In this document: in pieces, positions 47,018 through 57,029 of the stretch
Layout of the letters: each line of letters opens with the position of its first letter
Position numbering within the stretch: the stretch's first letter is position 1
Origin: Dasypus novemcinctus
Lineage: Eukaryota; Chordata; Mammalia; Cingulata; Dasypodidae
NCBI RefSeq assembly: GCF_030445035.2
Contig: NC_080694.1
Coordinates: forward strand, 68,959,147-69,023,146
Reading direction: 5' to 3'
Length of the DNA stretch: 64,000 nt
Made by a program: the position numbers and the translations under genes
The notes under the pieces: generated by a model
What the model was told of the DNA's origin: nothing
Databases searched by the model: none
The model's input: the letters and a program-made list of their open reading frames with translations, nothing else

Positions 47018-47690
47018 TTTTGTTCCACAGGGGAGGCACATTTGGACAACAAAACACAGGAGGGCTGGCTGGTGGTTACAATTCCTCAGAAACAGTTGCT
47101 TTCTCCTTCCCACCACTCAGCCCCCACCCTTGGCTAAAAGGCACATTTCCTCAGAACACTCTCCTTTGGGGGATGAGAGAGATTTCTTTTGTTCCTCCCT
47201 TACTCTGAGGCTATGAACCTTTGGCTTCCTAGATTTACAGAGTGGTGGACTGTTGCCGCCTTTCTCCACCCCTCCTCCCCTTCCAGCTCCCGCCGTCCTT
47301 CCCGCCAGTCCTGCCCATATTGCCAACCCACAATCTGCCCTCTTCCCCAGTAACTGCTTACCTCAGGTCTATCCATCAGCTTCAGCCTGTCCACAGCCGC
47401 CCCTTAGCCAACCCTCCCTTCATCACGCCCCTCCCTCTACCCAACCCTATATAGCTAAGTGTACTTCCGTAATAAAGCAGACCTGTTCTTGCGCTCAAGC
47501 GGTCTCCGTGGTTTTTCCCCAACTGCACGTCCCCCACGCCTGGAGAACCGGTGCTCCCTCTCAGGGCACCCCCCGCTGGCTGATCGGCAGGAGCAAGCCC
47601 CCCCGACTCTTGGGCCTGAGCGAGGAGGAGACCCTCACGCTCAGCTACAGTGGACTGACTCATATTTCACTCCCCACAAGAACAAGGTTT
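47018..47690 (+). mobile_element. Endogenous retrovirus LTR-like element
   Basis: The segment has LTR-like promoter layout: a C-rich U3-like region, a TATA-like ccctatatagctaag at about 47445-47459, then AATAAA at about 47472 only about 20 bp further, and gcctgagcgagg.. GC-rich U5-like sequence. A candidate start is TGTTCCACAG (about 47019) and a candidate end is CTACA (about 47650), but neither boundary has a clear target duplication. No gag, pol or env reading frame adjoins, so it would be a solo LTR. The 169-codon + frame across it is unsupported. Confidence 0.5.
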
Positions 47691-48355
47691 GGTATCAGCT
47701 CCTGTCTACTTCAGTGTGTGAGCCCAAGAATTAAAGATATGATTTTCAAATTTGACACATGATCATGGGATGAATGCAGTTTCTCTCTAGATACCTTTCC
47801 TTATGGATATTTTAGCCTAAATGACTATTCTCTTCTTCTTTACTACAAATTAGATTCTTTTATATTTTACTTATTGTTTTTATTTCTCTTCGGTAGAAAG
47901 AAAGCCTTAAATGTGCATCTAACATATTACTGAAAATGGAATCTCCTTAGCTACTCCTTAAATCCTGCCTGGTATTGGACACCAGGGCAGGTGCTGGAAC
48001 ACGGTCCATCTCCACCAACGCTCCTCAGGGTGGTCAGGGGCTAGTGCTGCTCTGTGAATCCTTTATGAGCCACAGTGAGATACAGATGGGAACCGATACT
48101 GAGAGCAACAAGTGAACCTCTACCTTATCATGTCCCGGACTGGAGACACACAAGCAACGGAGGAGTGTTTACATCATGTCCTTGGGCCTGCTAAAAAGTG
48201 TGTTGACCAGCTGCTCATGACCAACTTGGAGTAGCAAAGTGTCTAAACCTGAGGGGTGTATTAAACTCTTACGGGGGTTGCATAAAAACTATAATGGTTA
48301 TGGATCCTCTCCACAGAAATATGTGCATGGGCAAGGAAATATAAAAGTTATATGA
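47691..48355. other. Intergenic, nothing recognised
   Basis: No gene or nameable repeat. It lies between the LTR-like element and a SINE. Confidence 0.5.
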
Positions 48356-48685
48356 GGGAAGTGGACTTGGCCCAGTGGATAGGGCGTCCATCTATCACAT
48401 GGGAGGTCCGTGGTTCAAACCCCAGGCCTCCTTGACTCGTGTGGAGCTGGCCCATGCACAGTGCTGATGCGCGCAAGGAGTGCCCTGCCATGCTGGGGTG
48501 TCCCCCGCGTAGGGGAGCCCCACGCACAAGGAGAGTGCCCCGTAAGGAGAGCTGCCCAGCGTGAAAGAAAGTTCAGCCTGCCCAGGAATGGTGCCACACA
48601 CACAGAGAGCTGACACAACAAGATGACACAACAAAAAGAAACACAGATTCCCTTGCCGCTGACAACAACAGAAGCAGACAAATAA
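48356..48685 (+). mobile_element. DAS-SINE, forward orientation, lacking C-rich tail
   Basis: The tRNA-like head gaagtggacttggcccagtg with B-box gtggttcaaaccccaggcc is followed by the body, but the element stops after acaacaacagaagcagacaa without the usual C-rich segment and TAAA tail. The flanks ATAAAAGTTATATGA (left) and ATAAAAGTTACATGA (right) form a target-site duplication with one mismatch. Confidence 0.88.
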
Positions 48686-48699
48686 AATAAAAGTTACAT

Positions 48700-51540
48700 G
48701 AAATGCCAGTGCATATGTGATCCTCTGAAGTCTTAGAAATATGGTAAAAAGACAGGGAGAGATGTTTTCAGAAATCACTTATCCATCCAGCAATGCCCCT
48801 CTACTTATTTTTGAGGATAAACTGACAGAGACAAAAGGTGAAACCGTAACAGACTATAAGGGAATGAGTTGAAAGATGTCATTTATTAGTCACTCAATTA
48901 CCCAGTGAAACCTGAGTGCCTTCAGTGTACCAAATATAGTTCCAGGCTGATCCCAGCTCCAGGAATCGACATCTATCCTCACTTTCCATCCTCCATACCC
49001 ATCCTGCAGCACCTGGACCTCTTCCCATATCAGAGAATTCCACACTTAAGGAGCCTTGGTGGAGGCAGAGCCACCACCCGCCATGAAGAGGGAAGCTCAC
49101 CATCCCAACATGCTTGAGCTGGACACAGAGGAGCCTTGGTCTCCCCTGTCAGATGACCACAGCAGAGTGGCTCAGGGCATGCTGACTCAGTGACACTGGC
49201 ACTGTGCAGAGTTCAGCAGGCAGAGGTGAGTAAGTGGCACGGGGTTACCCAGGCAGGAGCAGCAGGTCTTACCTGAGGGTTCCATGTCCAGCATCAGGCC
49301 AGTGGGTGGCCAAGCCCCTTGCCCAGCAGCAGCGGCCTTGGTTCCCACAGAGGACCCAACCTAGGGTGGGTCATGGATTCTGATCCTGGCTGTGTGGCCT
49401 CAGGTTCCTGGTGCTATGGATTTCCCCAAATAAAATGAGCCCCAGGATCACATTTATGGATTCCTTATGTTGAAATTAGATCCATTGTTTGCACCAAGAA
49501 GTGAGCATGAGATCCATTAAGATACAGAGACACATAGCAAGAATTCAGAGATTTAATTTATGGGGAATTTTGAACCACTTTATAAATCCCCTCTTGGCTA
49601 TACTGCATCTTAGAGAAAGCACATCCAATTCCCAACATTACTCTCATAACTGATGATAGATTTCCTTCTCTTCTTTTCCAGAAAGGACTTTTTTATGGTT
49701 TAAGCGCCTCATGGGGCACTACACTCATCACTGGCAGAACAAGCTTCACCATCCAGCTGAGCCAGGATGGCCTGAGGGGCTTGTGATGAAGCACTTAGGC
49801 TTCTCCACAGACCCCCGTCTCAGGACATGGGGCAAGAGCCCAGAAGGCACACATTCCACCACCCCAGGGGAGCTGGAGCACAGACACATGGCCTTCCTGG
49901 TCTGGGTTCTTGGACCTGAAATCCAGCAGCTCAGCACCCCCTTGTTATGAACACAGAACCTCGTGCTCCACCCAGACCTTCTGGATCTTTATGGGATGTC
50001 CAGTAGGTTCCTGTGCACAGAGAAGTTTGGGGCTCCCTGGTCTACATGCCTTCCAGACATGGTGCCAGAGCTGTGCGGTCCCTCAGGTGTGGTCCGTGGA
50101 TCGCTGAGCTCTGGGAGGCCCAGGGGCCAGCCCGTGTTCCTCTCCTTTCTGTAGCTAGTCACACTCTTGGTGACCTCATTCTCTCCTTAAGTTCAAAATA
50201 CTACCTTTATGGCCTCACCCCCAAATCTGTCTCCAGTCCAGACACTTCTCATCTCACTGGGATCATATATCCAATGGCAACTGACAACTTCACTTACTTT
50301 TCTGATGGACATCTCAGATTCAAGTTTTCCTAAACAGAATGCCTGAAATGACCCTTCAAGTATCCTCCTTCCATAATGTTACCCCTCCGCTGACAGCTCT
50401 ACCTTTCAATTTGTGATTCCTTCTTTCCTTTTTATAGATGAACTTTCTTGTGTCCTCCTGATGCTTATTCTTTCACAGTCCAAATTTAATCCACTAGGAA
50501 TCCCTATAATATTTATAAATACACTTCTACTTCCCACTATTTTCCCTGATCCTATCCAGGCAGATCAACTCACATCTCTAGTTGGAAAATGGCATTGATT
50601 TCATCCCCCTTTCCCTACTCCCTCCCTTGCCCCTCATCTCTCAATGCTATTCTCAGCACAGCAGCCCAAATCATTTAGGTGAAATCATAACATGGGTCTC
50701 CTTTTCAAAATGTCTTTTAAGGCCCATCTCAATCAGAAAAATTACATCTTCCAACATCCACAAAGCCCCCAAGATCTGGCCGACTTCTGTCCATCTCCAT
50801 GACGCTGCTGCAGCCACTCTGGCGTCCTGCTCTTCTTAGAACCCCAGGCCACCCCTGCCCACTGTGACACACTGCTGGGTTCCCAGACATCCTCATGGAC
50901 ATACCCCTCATGACCTTCAAGGTTTCCTCAAAGGTCACAGCTACAGTGAGATCCACACTGACCCCCCGAGTTCACACTGCAACTTCCCTTGCACTGAGGC
51001 CAGATTTTTAGCTGTTTTTAGTTCACAAATGTCTCCCAGAAGCTAAGAAGGAGTGTCCTATACAGTCCTCCACAAATACCAGGTGCAGGAGTGGTCAGTG
51101 AGGACCCTCCCCCCCAGTGCCTTTCCTAACAGAGCTGTGGTCTCCTGGCAGCGATGGCACAACCTCCACTCACTTGACACTGAGACCACCAGGACTGTCC
51201 TCAGAAGTGCTGCTCTCCCCGCCTCCCCTCCACCTGCCCTGTGACTACAGCACAGTTTCAACTCCCTCCAAGAAAGAGCAATCCAAGCTAAGACCCCACT
51301 GCCCACCTGTGGATCTACTCTAGGGTCTGCTCTACAGATCTATGGGCTTGGGCTGCAGCCAGCATTGGGGCCAGTGGAGCTGGGTAAGGGCAGAGAGGGA
51401 GAGCAGGCAGCAGAGAAGGACCAAACCACCAAGAGGTAAAGTCAAAACGTCGATCCTCCTCAGTGTGAAGCCCACACGGACAGAGCACTGACTGGACACA
51501 GGTCTGTCCACCATTGGCTCCTCACAGCAGCTCTCAGCAC
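48700..51540. other. Intergenic region downstream of the MHC class I gene
   Basis: Mostly non-repeat in appearance with moderate GC. Reading frames are up to 106 codons and none shows a family motif. I looked for additional class I exons (alpha-3 cysteine motifs or a transmembrane segment) and saw none. Confidence 0.5.
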
Positions 51541-51576
51541 AGCAGACACATGGGTTCTGGAAGATTCTCAGGACAA

Positions 51577-51582
51577 TTTATT
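51577..51582 (-). terminator. Polyadenylation signal AATAAA of the class I gene
   Basis: AATAAA on the minus strand (TTTATT on +) lies about 395 bp after the stop codon. It sits in a 3' UTR that follows the order of mammalian class I 3' UTRs: ttcatggtgtgctgagctgc, then gaacctggtatgattttgct, then ttgatgaatccattgaggga, then the signal. Confidence 0.85.
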
Positions 51583-52990
51583 TTCTCTCTCTCATTTAAG
51601 AATCTTCCTCTCCCTCAATGGATTCATCAATTCCTTCTAGTATCAAGAGTTTGAAAAAGCAAAATCATACCAGGTTCACATTTTCAAGGGAAGCAGGAGG
51701 GGGCAGCTCAGCACACCATGAAGTAAGACAGAGCTGCGGACACTCCACACCCAACTCTCCTGAGCAGAACAGGGCAGGGATCACAGGTCAGTGTGGGGGA
51801 TGTGAGGGGCAGGGGGCAAGCTACCTCCCCATCCTCCAGTATACAGCAGGAATGCAGACACAGGATGCCAGCTGAGGAAGAAAAATCTTTACATCCCAAA
51901 GGAAGGGGGTCTTGAAGTCACACGAGGGGCGTGAACAGCTCTGGAATCTCTCCGTCCCCCACGAGGCAGCTTTGTCACGCTACAGAAGAAAACAATCAAG
52001 AGCACCTTCAGGTCGTCTCTGTAAATGCTGACGTCATGACCAGCCCTCCACAGTCCTCATGTCTATGTCCAAGGAATCCCCAGCACCCAGGTGTGTCCTC
52101 TTGGCCCAACCCCTCTCCCCTTTCAGGCCCTCTCCAGGGTCTCACCTTTAGAAGCCTCGAGAGACACAGAGCCCTGGGCACTGTCACTGGCTGGAGAGGA
52201 ACAAACACAGGGTCTGGTCAGAGCCACAGGGAGATGTGAGTCAAGGAGTGATGGGGTGAGCTGCCCCATGGGCTCCGTCTACACTCCCCAAAGCCTCAGG
52301 TCAGCCTTGACCCTCCACACTACCTCCCCGTCCGTCCCCCACTTACAAGCAGCCTGAGTGTAGCTTCCTCCTTTTCCACCTGTGGAAAAACAACTGGTGA
52401 GAGCAGGACATGAGGTCCTGAGAACTAGTCCTAGATCCAGGGAAGTTTCCAGAACTGTGACTGCAAACCTGGGGCAGGATCAGGAAACACGAGGTAGGAG
52501 ATGTCTGGGGCTGAACCCTCTGCCCTCCTGGAGATCTGTCCTCAGCAGCCCCTTCCCTCTGACTGCTGGGAACAGGGGCCTCCATGTCATCACTGGGGAC
52601 ATTGTCCTACTTCTCTCACAGGTTTATAAAGTAAGTGTAGTAACAGGCCCAGACTGGATGGCACGTGTGTGAGGAGGGGCTTCACGGCACCAGGAAGGGG
52701 CAGGGCACATGGCTACCCGGGCTGGAAAACCCCCCTGGACAAGAAACCTCAGACCCGCCCCTTCCCTACCTGAGCTCTTCCTCCTCCAGATCAGAACTGC
52801 AGCCACCACGGACACTCCAAGGATGACCAGGGCAGCCACCATTCCCACCATGAGGATGGGGGGCTGGGAAGGCCGCTCTGAGAAGGGGGGAAGGTCAGGG
52901 GCCCTGACCCCAGGCTCAGCCCTGACCCTCTGGAGGAGCTCAGAAGGGCTCCTGCTTCCCTAGAAGAGGCCCCCACCTCGTCCCACTTAC

Positions 52991-53266
52991 CCCATCTCAG
53001 GGTGAGGGGCTCAGGCAGTCCCTGGTGCTGCACATGGCAGGTGTATCTCTCTTCCTCCCCAGAAGGCACCACCACAGCCGCCCACTTCTGGAAGGTTCCG
53101 TCCCCTGCAGGCCTGGTCTCCACAAACTCCATGTCCTGGGTCTGGTCCTCCCCGTCCCGCTGCCAGGTCAGCGTGATCTCCGCGGGGTAGAAGCCCAGGG
53201 CCCAGCACCTTAGGGTGACCCCACGGTCAGAGAAGGGGTGGAGGGTCATGTGTGTTTTTGGGGGGT
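52991..53266 (-). CDS. MHC class I exon 4, alpha-3 immunoglobulin domain
   Basis: This is the best-preserved part of the class I locus: 276 bp with AG acceptor and GT donor. It encodes [16 protein letters not shown], then [40 protein letters not shown] and [19 protein letters not shown]. The C1-set Ig cysteines (LRC and YTC) and the tryptophan are present, and the CD8-contact loop QTQD is retained. Nothing in this exon suggests relaxed constraint, unlike exons 1-3. Confidence 0.95.
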
Positions 53267-54402
53267 CTGCAGGAAGGTCAGAAACTTAAGGACTTTCCAT
53301 TTCTCTCCTGGACTTTCTAGCAGCGCTCACGGGCCCTCCAGGAATGGACAGGACATTTGGGGTTGCGGGGCCCCGCCCCCCATGCCTGTGCGCAGCAGCG
53401 TCTCCATCCCCCTCTCCAGGTGTCTCTGCAGCCACTCCACGCAGGTGCCCTCCAGGTAGGCTCTGTAGCGCTCTGCATAGCCGGCCGCCTCCCACTTGCG
53501 CCGGGTGATCTGCGCCGCCGTGTCCGCCGCCGTCCAGGAGCGCAGGTCCTCGTTGGCGATGTAGTCGGCGCCGTAGTAGGCAAATTGAAGGTACCCGCGG
53601 AGGAGACGCCCGTCGGGGCCCACGTCGCAGCCAGACATCACCTGGAGGGTGTGAGACCCTGGCCCCGCCCCCATGGTCAGCCCTGCCCACCAGGTCCCGC
53701 CCACCACGGGCCACCACCGTTGGCTCCTTCCCGTATTTTCCTCCGTCCACCTGCTCACTCCACCCCCGGCGCTGACTCCTCGGTCCGGTCTGGTCTAAAC
53801 TGAAAACGAAACAGAGAAGTCCCTCCCGGGTGGGGGTCCCGGGTCCCGCGGCCTCGGGGTGCAGTGGGGACCCGAGACTCGGGGCGACCCCGGCCGGTTC
53901 TGGGGATCCCGGTCGTGCGCGGACCCCCGGGCCCCGCGTGGCTCACCGGCCTCGCTCTGGTTGTAGTAGCCGCGCAGGGTCCGCAGGTTCACCCTGGAGG
54001 TCTGCGCTTGGTGCTTGGCCCTCCGCGTCTGCTCCCCCCAGTACTCGGGCCCCTCCTGCTCCACCCACGGCGCCCGCGGCTCCAACCTCGGACTCGCCGC
54101 GTCGCTGTCGAACCGCACGAACTGCGTGTCGTCCACGTAGCCAGGGAGACGTAGTGGGTGTCCCCGCGCTCGGGCCAGGACGGCGGTTCGAAAATACCTC
54201 ACGGAGTGGTATCTTCGGGGGCAGAAGAGGGACGGCCGTCAGCGTGGGGGGGACGCGGCTTCCGGGCTCCTTCCCCTCTGAGGTCCCCTCGCCCACCTCC
54301 TGGGCAGCGCCCCCCGACCCCGCACTCACCCGCCCGGGTCTGGGTCAGGGCCAGGGCCCCCGAGAGCCAGCAGGAGGAGGGCCCCCGGCGCCATGGCCGC
54401 AT

Positions 54403-54580
54403 CCCCGGGTCTGGAGGAACCTGAGTCCGGGCGGGTCGGGGCGGGGCTCTGGATGGGCCGCGGGGCCGGCGATTGGCTTCTCCAGAACCGGGCCCGCAGT
54501 GGGAGGGAGCCCTGGGCGCGCGTCACGAGGGTCGGGGCTGAAGGACCTGACTCGGGCGGGAGAAGTGAAACTGCGGGGAC
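54403..54580 (-). promoter_or_regulatory. MHC class I promoter: ISRE, site-alpha (TGACG) and CCAAT box
   Basis: Upstream of the leader ATG, on the minus strand, are an interferon-stimulated response element AGTTTCACTTCT (54572-54561), a CTCGTGACGCG site-alpha/X2-like motif (TGACG at 54525-54521) and a CCAAT box in gagaagccaatcgcc (54476-54472). The order and spacing match class I promoters of other mammals, and the segment cgcccggactcaggttcctc before the ATG matches their 5' UTR. The usual TCTAAA TATA-like box reads ATCCAGAG here, and I could not find a clear GGGGATTCCCC-type NF-kB enhancer A. Confidence 0.8.
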
Positions 54581-54889
54581 CAGGAACCTCCAGCACAACC
54601 TCCCCGCCCCACACGCCAGCCTCGGGCGAGACTCTGGGAGCTGAGACCCGGGTCCTGTACTAGCTCCGACCCCCTCCCCTGCACCGAGCACTCTGTCACC
54701 GCTTGTCAGTGAGGCCTGGTCCTGACTCTTCATTGCTTATAAATTAGTGAGGACCCCAAAGAGATTTTATGTGCCTTATAGCTGTTCGTATTTACCGTAT
54801 TAGAAATTAAAACAAAATTTTAAATTATTAGCTTTCACCATAAAATTTGATGGTATCTGTAGAATTTTCATAAGTGCCCTTTATCACCT

Positions 54890-55095
54890 TGAAGAAGTTG
54901 CCTTTTGTTCCTAGTTTACTGAGAAATTTTATTACCAAAGATGTTTAATTTTAAAATGCTTTTTCTGCATTGAGTTTATGTTATTGTTATTCTATATTCT
55001 GATAAATGATAAATTAGATTAATTTTCATATATTCATCCCAACTTGCATCAGGGATAAACGTTCTTGGTTGTGATGTATTATCCTTTTAAAATGA
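54890..55095 (-). mobile_element. Short LINE-1 ORF2 fragment
   Basis: Antisense L1 text: accttgaagaagttgccttt, ttttaaaatgctttttctgc attgag, cttgcatcagggataaacg. It is non-coding and lies between the class I promoter and the PPIA retrocopy. Confidence 0.6.
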
Positions 55096-55097
55096 TT

Positions 55098-55865
55098 TTG
55101 GTGCCTTGCAGACTCCACTGTCGGCCAATGCAGTGCCTCACCGGCAGCCAAGATCACCCCACCATTGCTTTCCCGACATTGCGGTGGATTGCGAGCCCTT
55201 GGGCCGCGTCTCTTGAGCTGTTTGCAGATAAAGTTCCAAAGATTGTAGAAAATATTCGTGCCCTGAGCCCTGGGGTGAAAGGACTAGGTTATAAGGGTTC
55301 CTGCTTTCACAGAATTGTTCCTGGGCTTATGTGCCAAGGTGGTGACGCCTCACGCCACAGTGATGCTGGTGGCAAGTTCATCTATGGGGAGAAGTTTGAC
55401 GGTGAGAACTTCATCCTGAAGTACAAGGGCCTGTCATCTTGTCCATGGCCAGTGCTGGACCCAGCACAAATGGCTCCCAGCTTTTCATCTGCACCACTGA
55501 GACTGCTTGGTGGGATGGCAGCATGTGGTCTTTGGCAAGGTGAAAGTGGGCAGAAGATTGTGGAAGTCGTGGAGCGGCTTGGATCTAGGCATGGCAAGAC
55601 CTTCAAGAGGTTCACCTTTGCTGACCGAGGACAAGTCTAATAAACTGGATTTGTCTCTAGTCTTAACCTCCAGACTGTTCTTTCTGTGGCTCAGGAGAGC
55701 GCCCACCGCCCTGGTCTGCTCTCAGTATTCTATAATCTTTGTGTTGTTTCTGCAGTTCTTTGGGTTCCACTGCAGGTCTTTGGGTTCCACATCATCCTCC
55801 CCTTCATTCCAAGTGTAGCTGGATTGCAGAGTTAAATTTATGAATATGAAATTAAAACCTTAAAT
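55098..55865 (+). pseudogene. PPIA-like retropseudogene: Cyclophilin A (PPIA) processed retropseudogene
   Basis: Intronless copy of the peptidyl-prolyl isomerase A mRNA, including part of the 5' UTR, the coding region and the whole 3' UTR (ending tatgaatatgaaattaaaac cttaaataac). Recognisable stretches are [57 protein letters not shown], then VERLGSRHGKTFKRFTFADRGQV and a stop. The original ATG is AAG here. Three separate 1-base deletions in the second half shift and then restore the frame, leaving about 31 non-homologous residues. It is therefore a dead copy despite a continuous 191-codon frame. No introns remain and the poly-A tail has decayed. Confidence 0.95.
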
Positions 55866-56259
55866 AACTGTATTAGTCAGCCAAATGGGAGCTGATGCAA
55901 AATACCAGAAATTGGTTGGTTTTCATAAAGGGTATTTATTTGGGATAGGAGCTTACAGATTCCAGGCCATAAAGCATAAGTTACTTCCCTCATCAAAGTC
56001 TGTTTTCAAGTGTTGGAGCAAGGTGGCTGTCGATGTCTGTGAGGGTTCTCTCTGCCTGTGTTCCTCTCTTCCAGGGTCTTGCTTATCTCTGGGTTCAGGA
56101 TTCCTCTCTTCCCAGAGCTTGCTTCTTCCTGAGCTCAAGCGTCCTATCTTCCTGGGGCTTGCTTCTGTTTCCTCTGTGACCTTACTTCCTGGGGCTCCAG
56201 GCTAAGGCTTCAGCATCAAACTCCAACTTCAAAATTCTAACATCAAAAACCTTTAACTC

Positions 56260-56611
56260 GGGAAATGGACTTGGCCCAGTGGTTAGGGCATCTGTCTACC
56301 ACATGGGAGGTCCGCGGTTCAAACCCCAGGCCTCCTTGACCCGTGTGGAGCTGGCCCATGTGCAGTGCTGATGTGTGCAAGGAGTGCCCTGCCACGTACG
56401 GGAGCCCCACGTGCAAGGAGTGCGCCCTATAAGGAGAGCCGCCCAGCGCGAAAGAAAGTGCAGCCTGCCCAGGAATGGTGCTGCCCACACTTCCCATGCC
56501 GCTGATGACAACAGAAGCGGACAAAGAAACAAGACACAGCAAATAGATACAGAGAACAGACAACCGGGGGAGAGGGGAGAATTAAATAAATAAATAAATC
56601 TTTAAAAAAAA
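56260..56611 (+). mobile_element. DAS-SINE, forward, full length
   Basis: Head gggaaatggacttggcccag with B-box gcggttcaaaccccaggcc, body, C-rich-complement gggggagagggga and tail aattaaataaataaataaat ctttaaaaaaaa. TTTAACTC occurs at both ends (about 56252 and 56617), a short flanking repeat. Confidence 0.92.
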
Positions 56612-56639
56612 ACACTTTTAACTCTAATAAGGACACAAA

Positions 56640-57005
56640 AAGATATATGCACACCAATGTTCATAGCAGCATTATTCACTATTGCCAGAAGTTGGAATCA
56701 ACCCAAATGCCCATCAACAGAGGAATGGATAAATAAAATGTGATATAGGCATACATTGGAATACTACTCAGCTATAAAAAGTAATACAGTACAAACACAT
56801 GTGATAACATGGATGAATCTTGAGGACCTTATGTTGAGTGAAGCAAGGCAGGCATTGAAGGACAAATGCTACATGCCCTCTCTGATATGAAACAAGCAAA
56901 CCAAGCTGTCTCAGAGAGCTAGAGACTGGAAGGTAGGCTTAAAGGAACTTGGGAGGGAGAGGAAGGTTGCAACCTGACGCCTACATGGGTGAAGTCTATC
57001 ATAAG
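56640..57005 (+). mobile_element. LINE-1 ORF2 C-terminus and start of 3' UTR
   Basis: Sense L1: atatgcacaccaatgttcat, agcagcattattcactattg, gaatggataaataaaatgtg, then gatgaatcttgaggacctta. It corresponds to the antisense text at 34885-35110. Truncated on both sides. Confidence 0.88.
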
Positions 57006-57029
57006 CTGGCAGAGGTCCAGCCTTCATTA

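Larger units (their letters stand above)
51550..54402 (-). pseudogene. MHC class I heavy-chain gene, eight exons, probably inactivated
   Basis: Class I heavy chains pair with beta-2-microglobulin at the cell surface and present peptides. Exons on the minus strand: 1 leader 54402-54330 (73 bp, the family's usual size); 2 alpha-1 54213-53947; 3 alpha-2 53658-53386; 4 alpha-3 53266-52991 (276 bp, exact); 5 transmembrane 52877-52770; 6 52379-52347; 7 52190-52146; 8 51979-51975 with TGA. The homology-based sum is 1080 nt, in frame, 359 residues. Retained features include RYF (Tyr7), GPEYW (Tyr59), GYYNQS (Tyr84, N86 glycan), C101-C164, KW 146-147, C203-C259 and the QTQDMEF loop. Exons 4-8 have canonical GT-AG sites. 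The lesions lie in the 5' half: a frame-scrambled leader, exon-2 acceptor AG changed to AA, two compensating indels in alpha-1, and a GC donor after exon 3. Intron 3 is only 119 bp. Residues 99 and 171 are Ser and His instead of the usual Tyr. Local sequence error is an alternative to decay. Confidence 0.9.

Noticed and set aside
53357-53803. 148-codon + strand frame opposite exon 3
   Set aside because: Antisense shadow of the GC-rich alpha-2 exon.
53830-54663. 277-codon + strand frame opposite the class I gene
   Set aside because: It is the antisense of the GC-rich exons 1-2 and promoter, where stop codons are rare. The class I exon structure explains the sequence.
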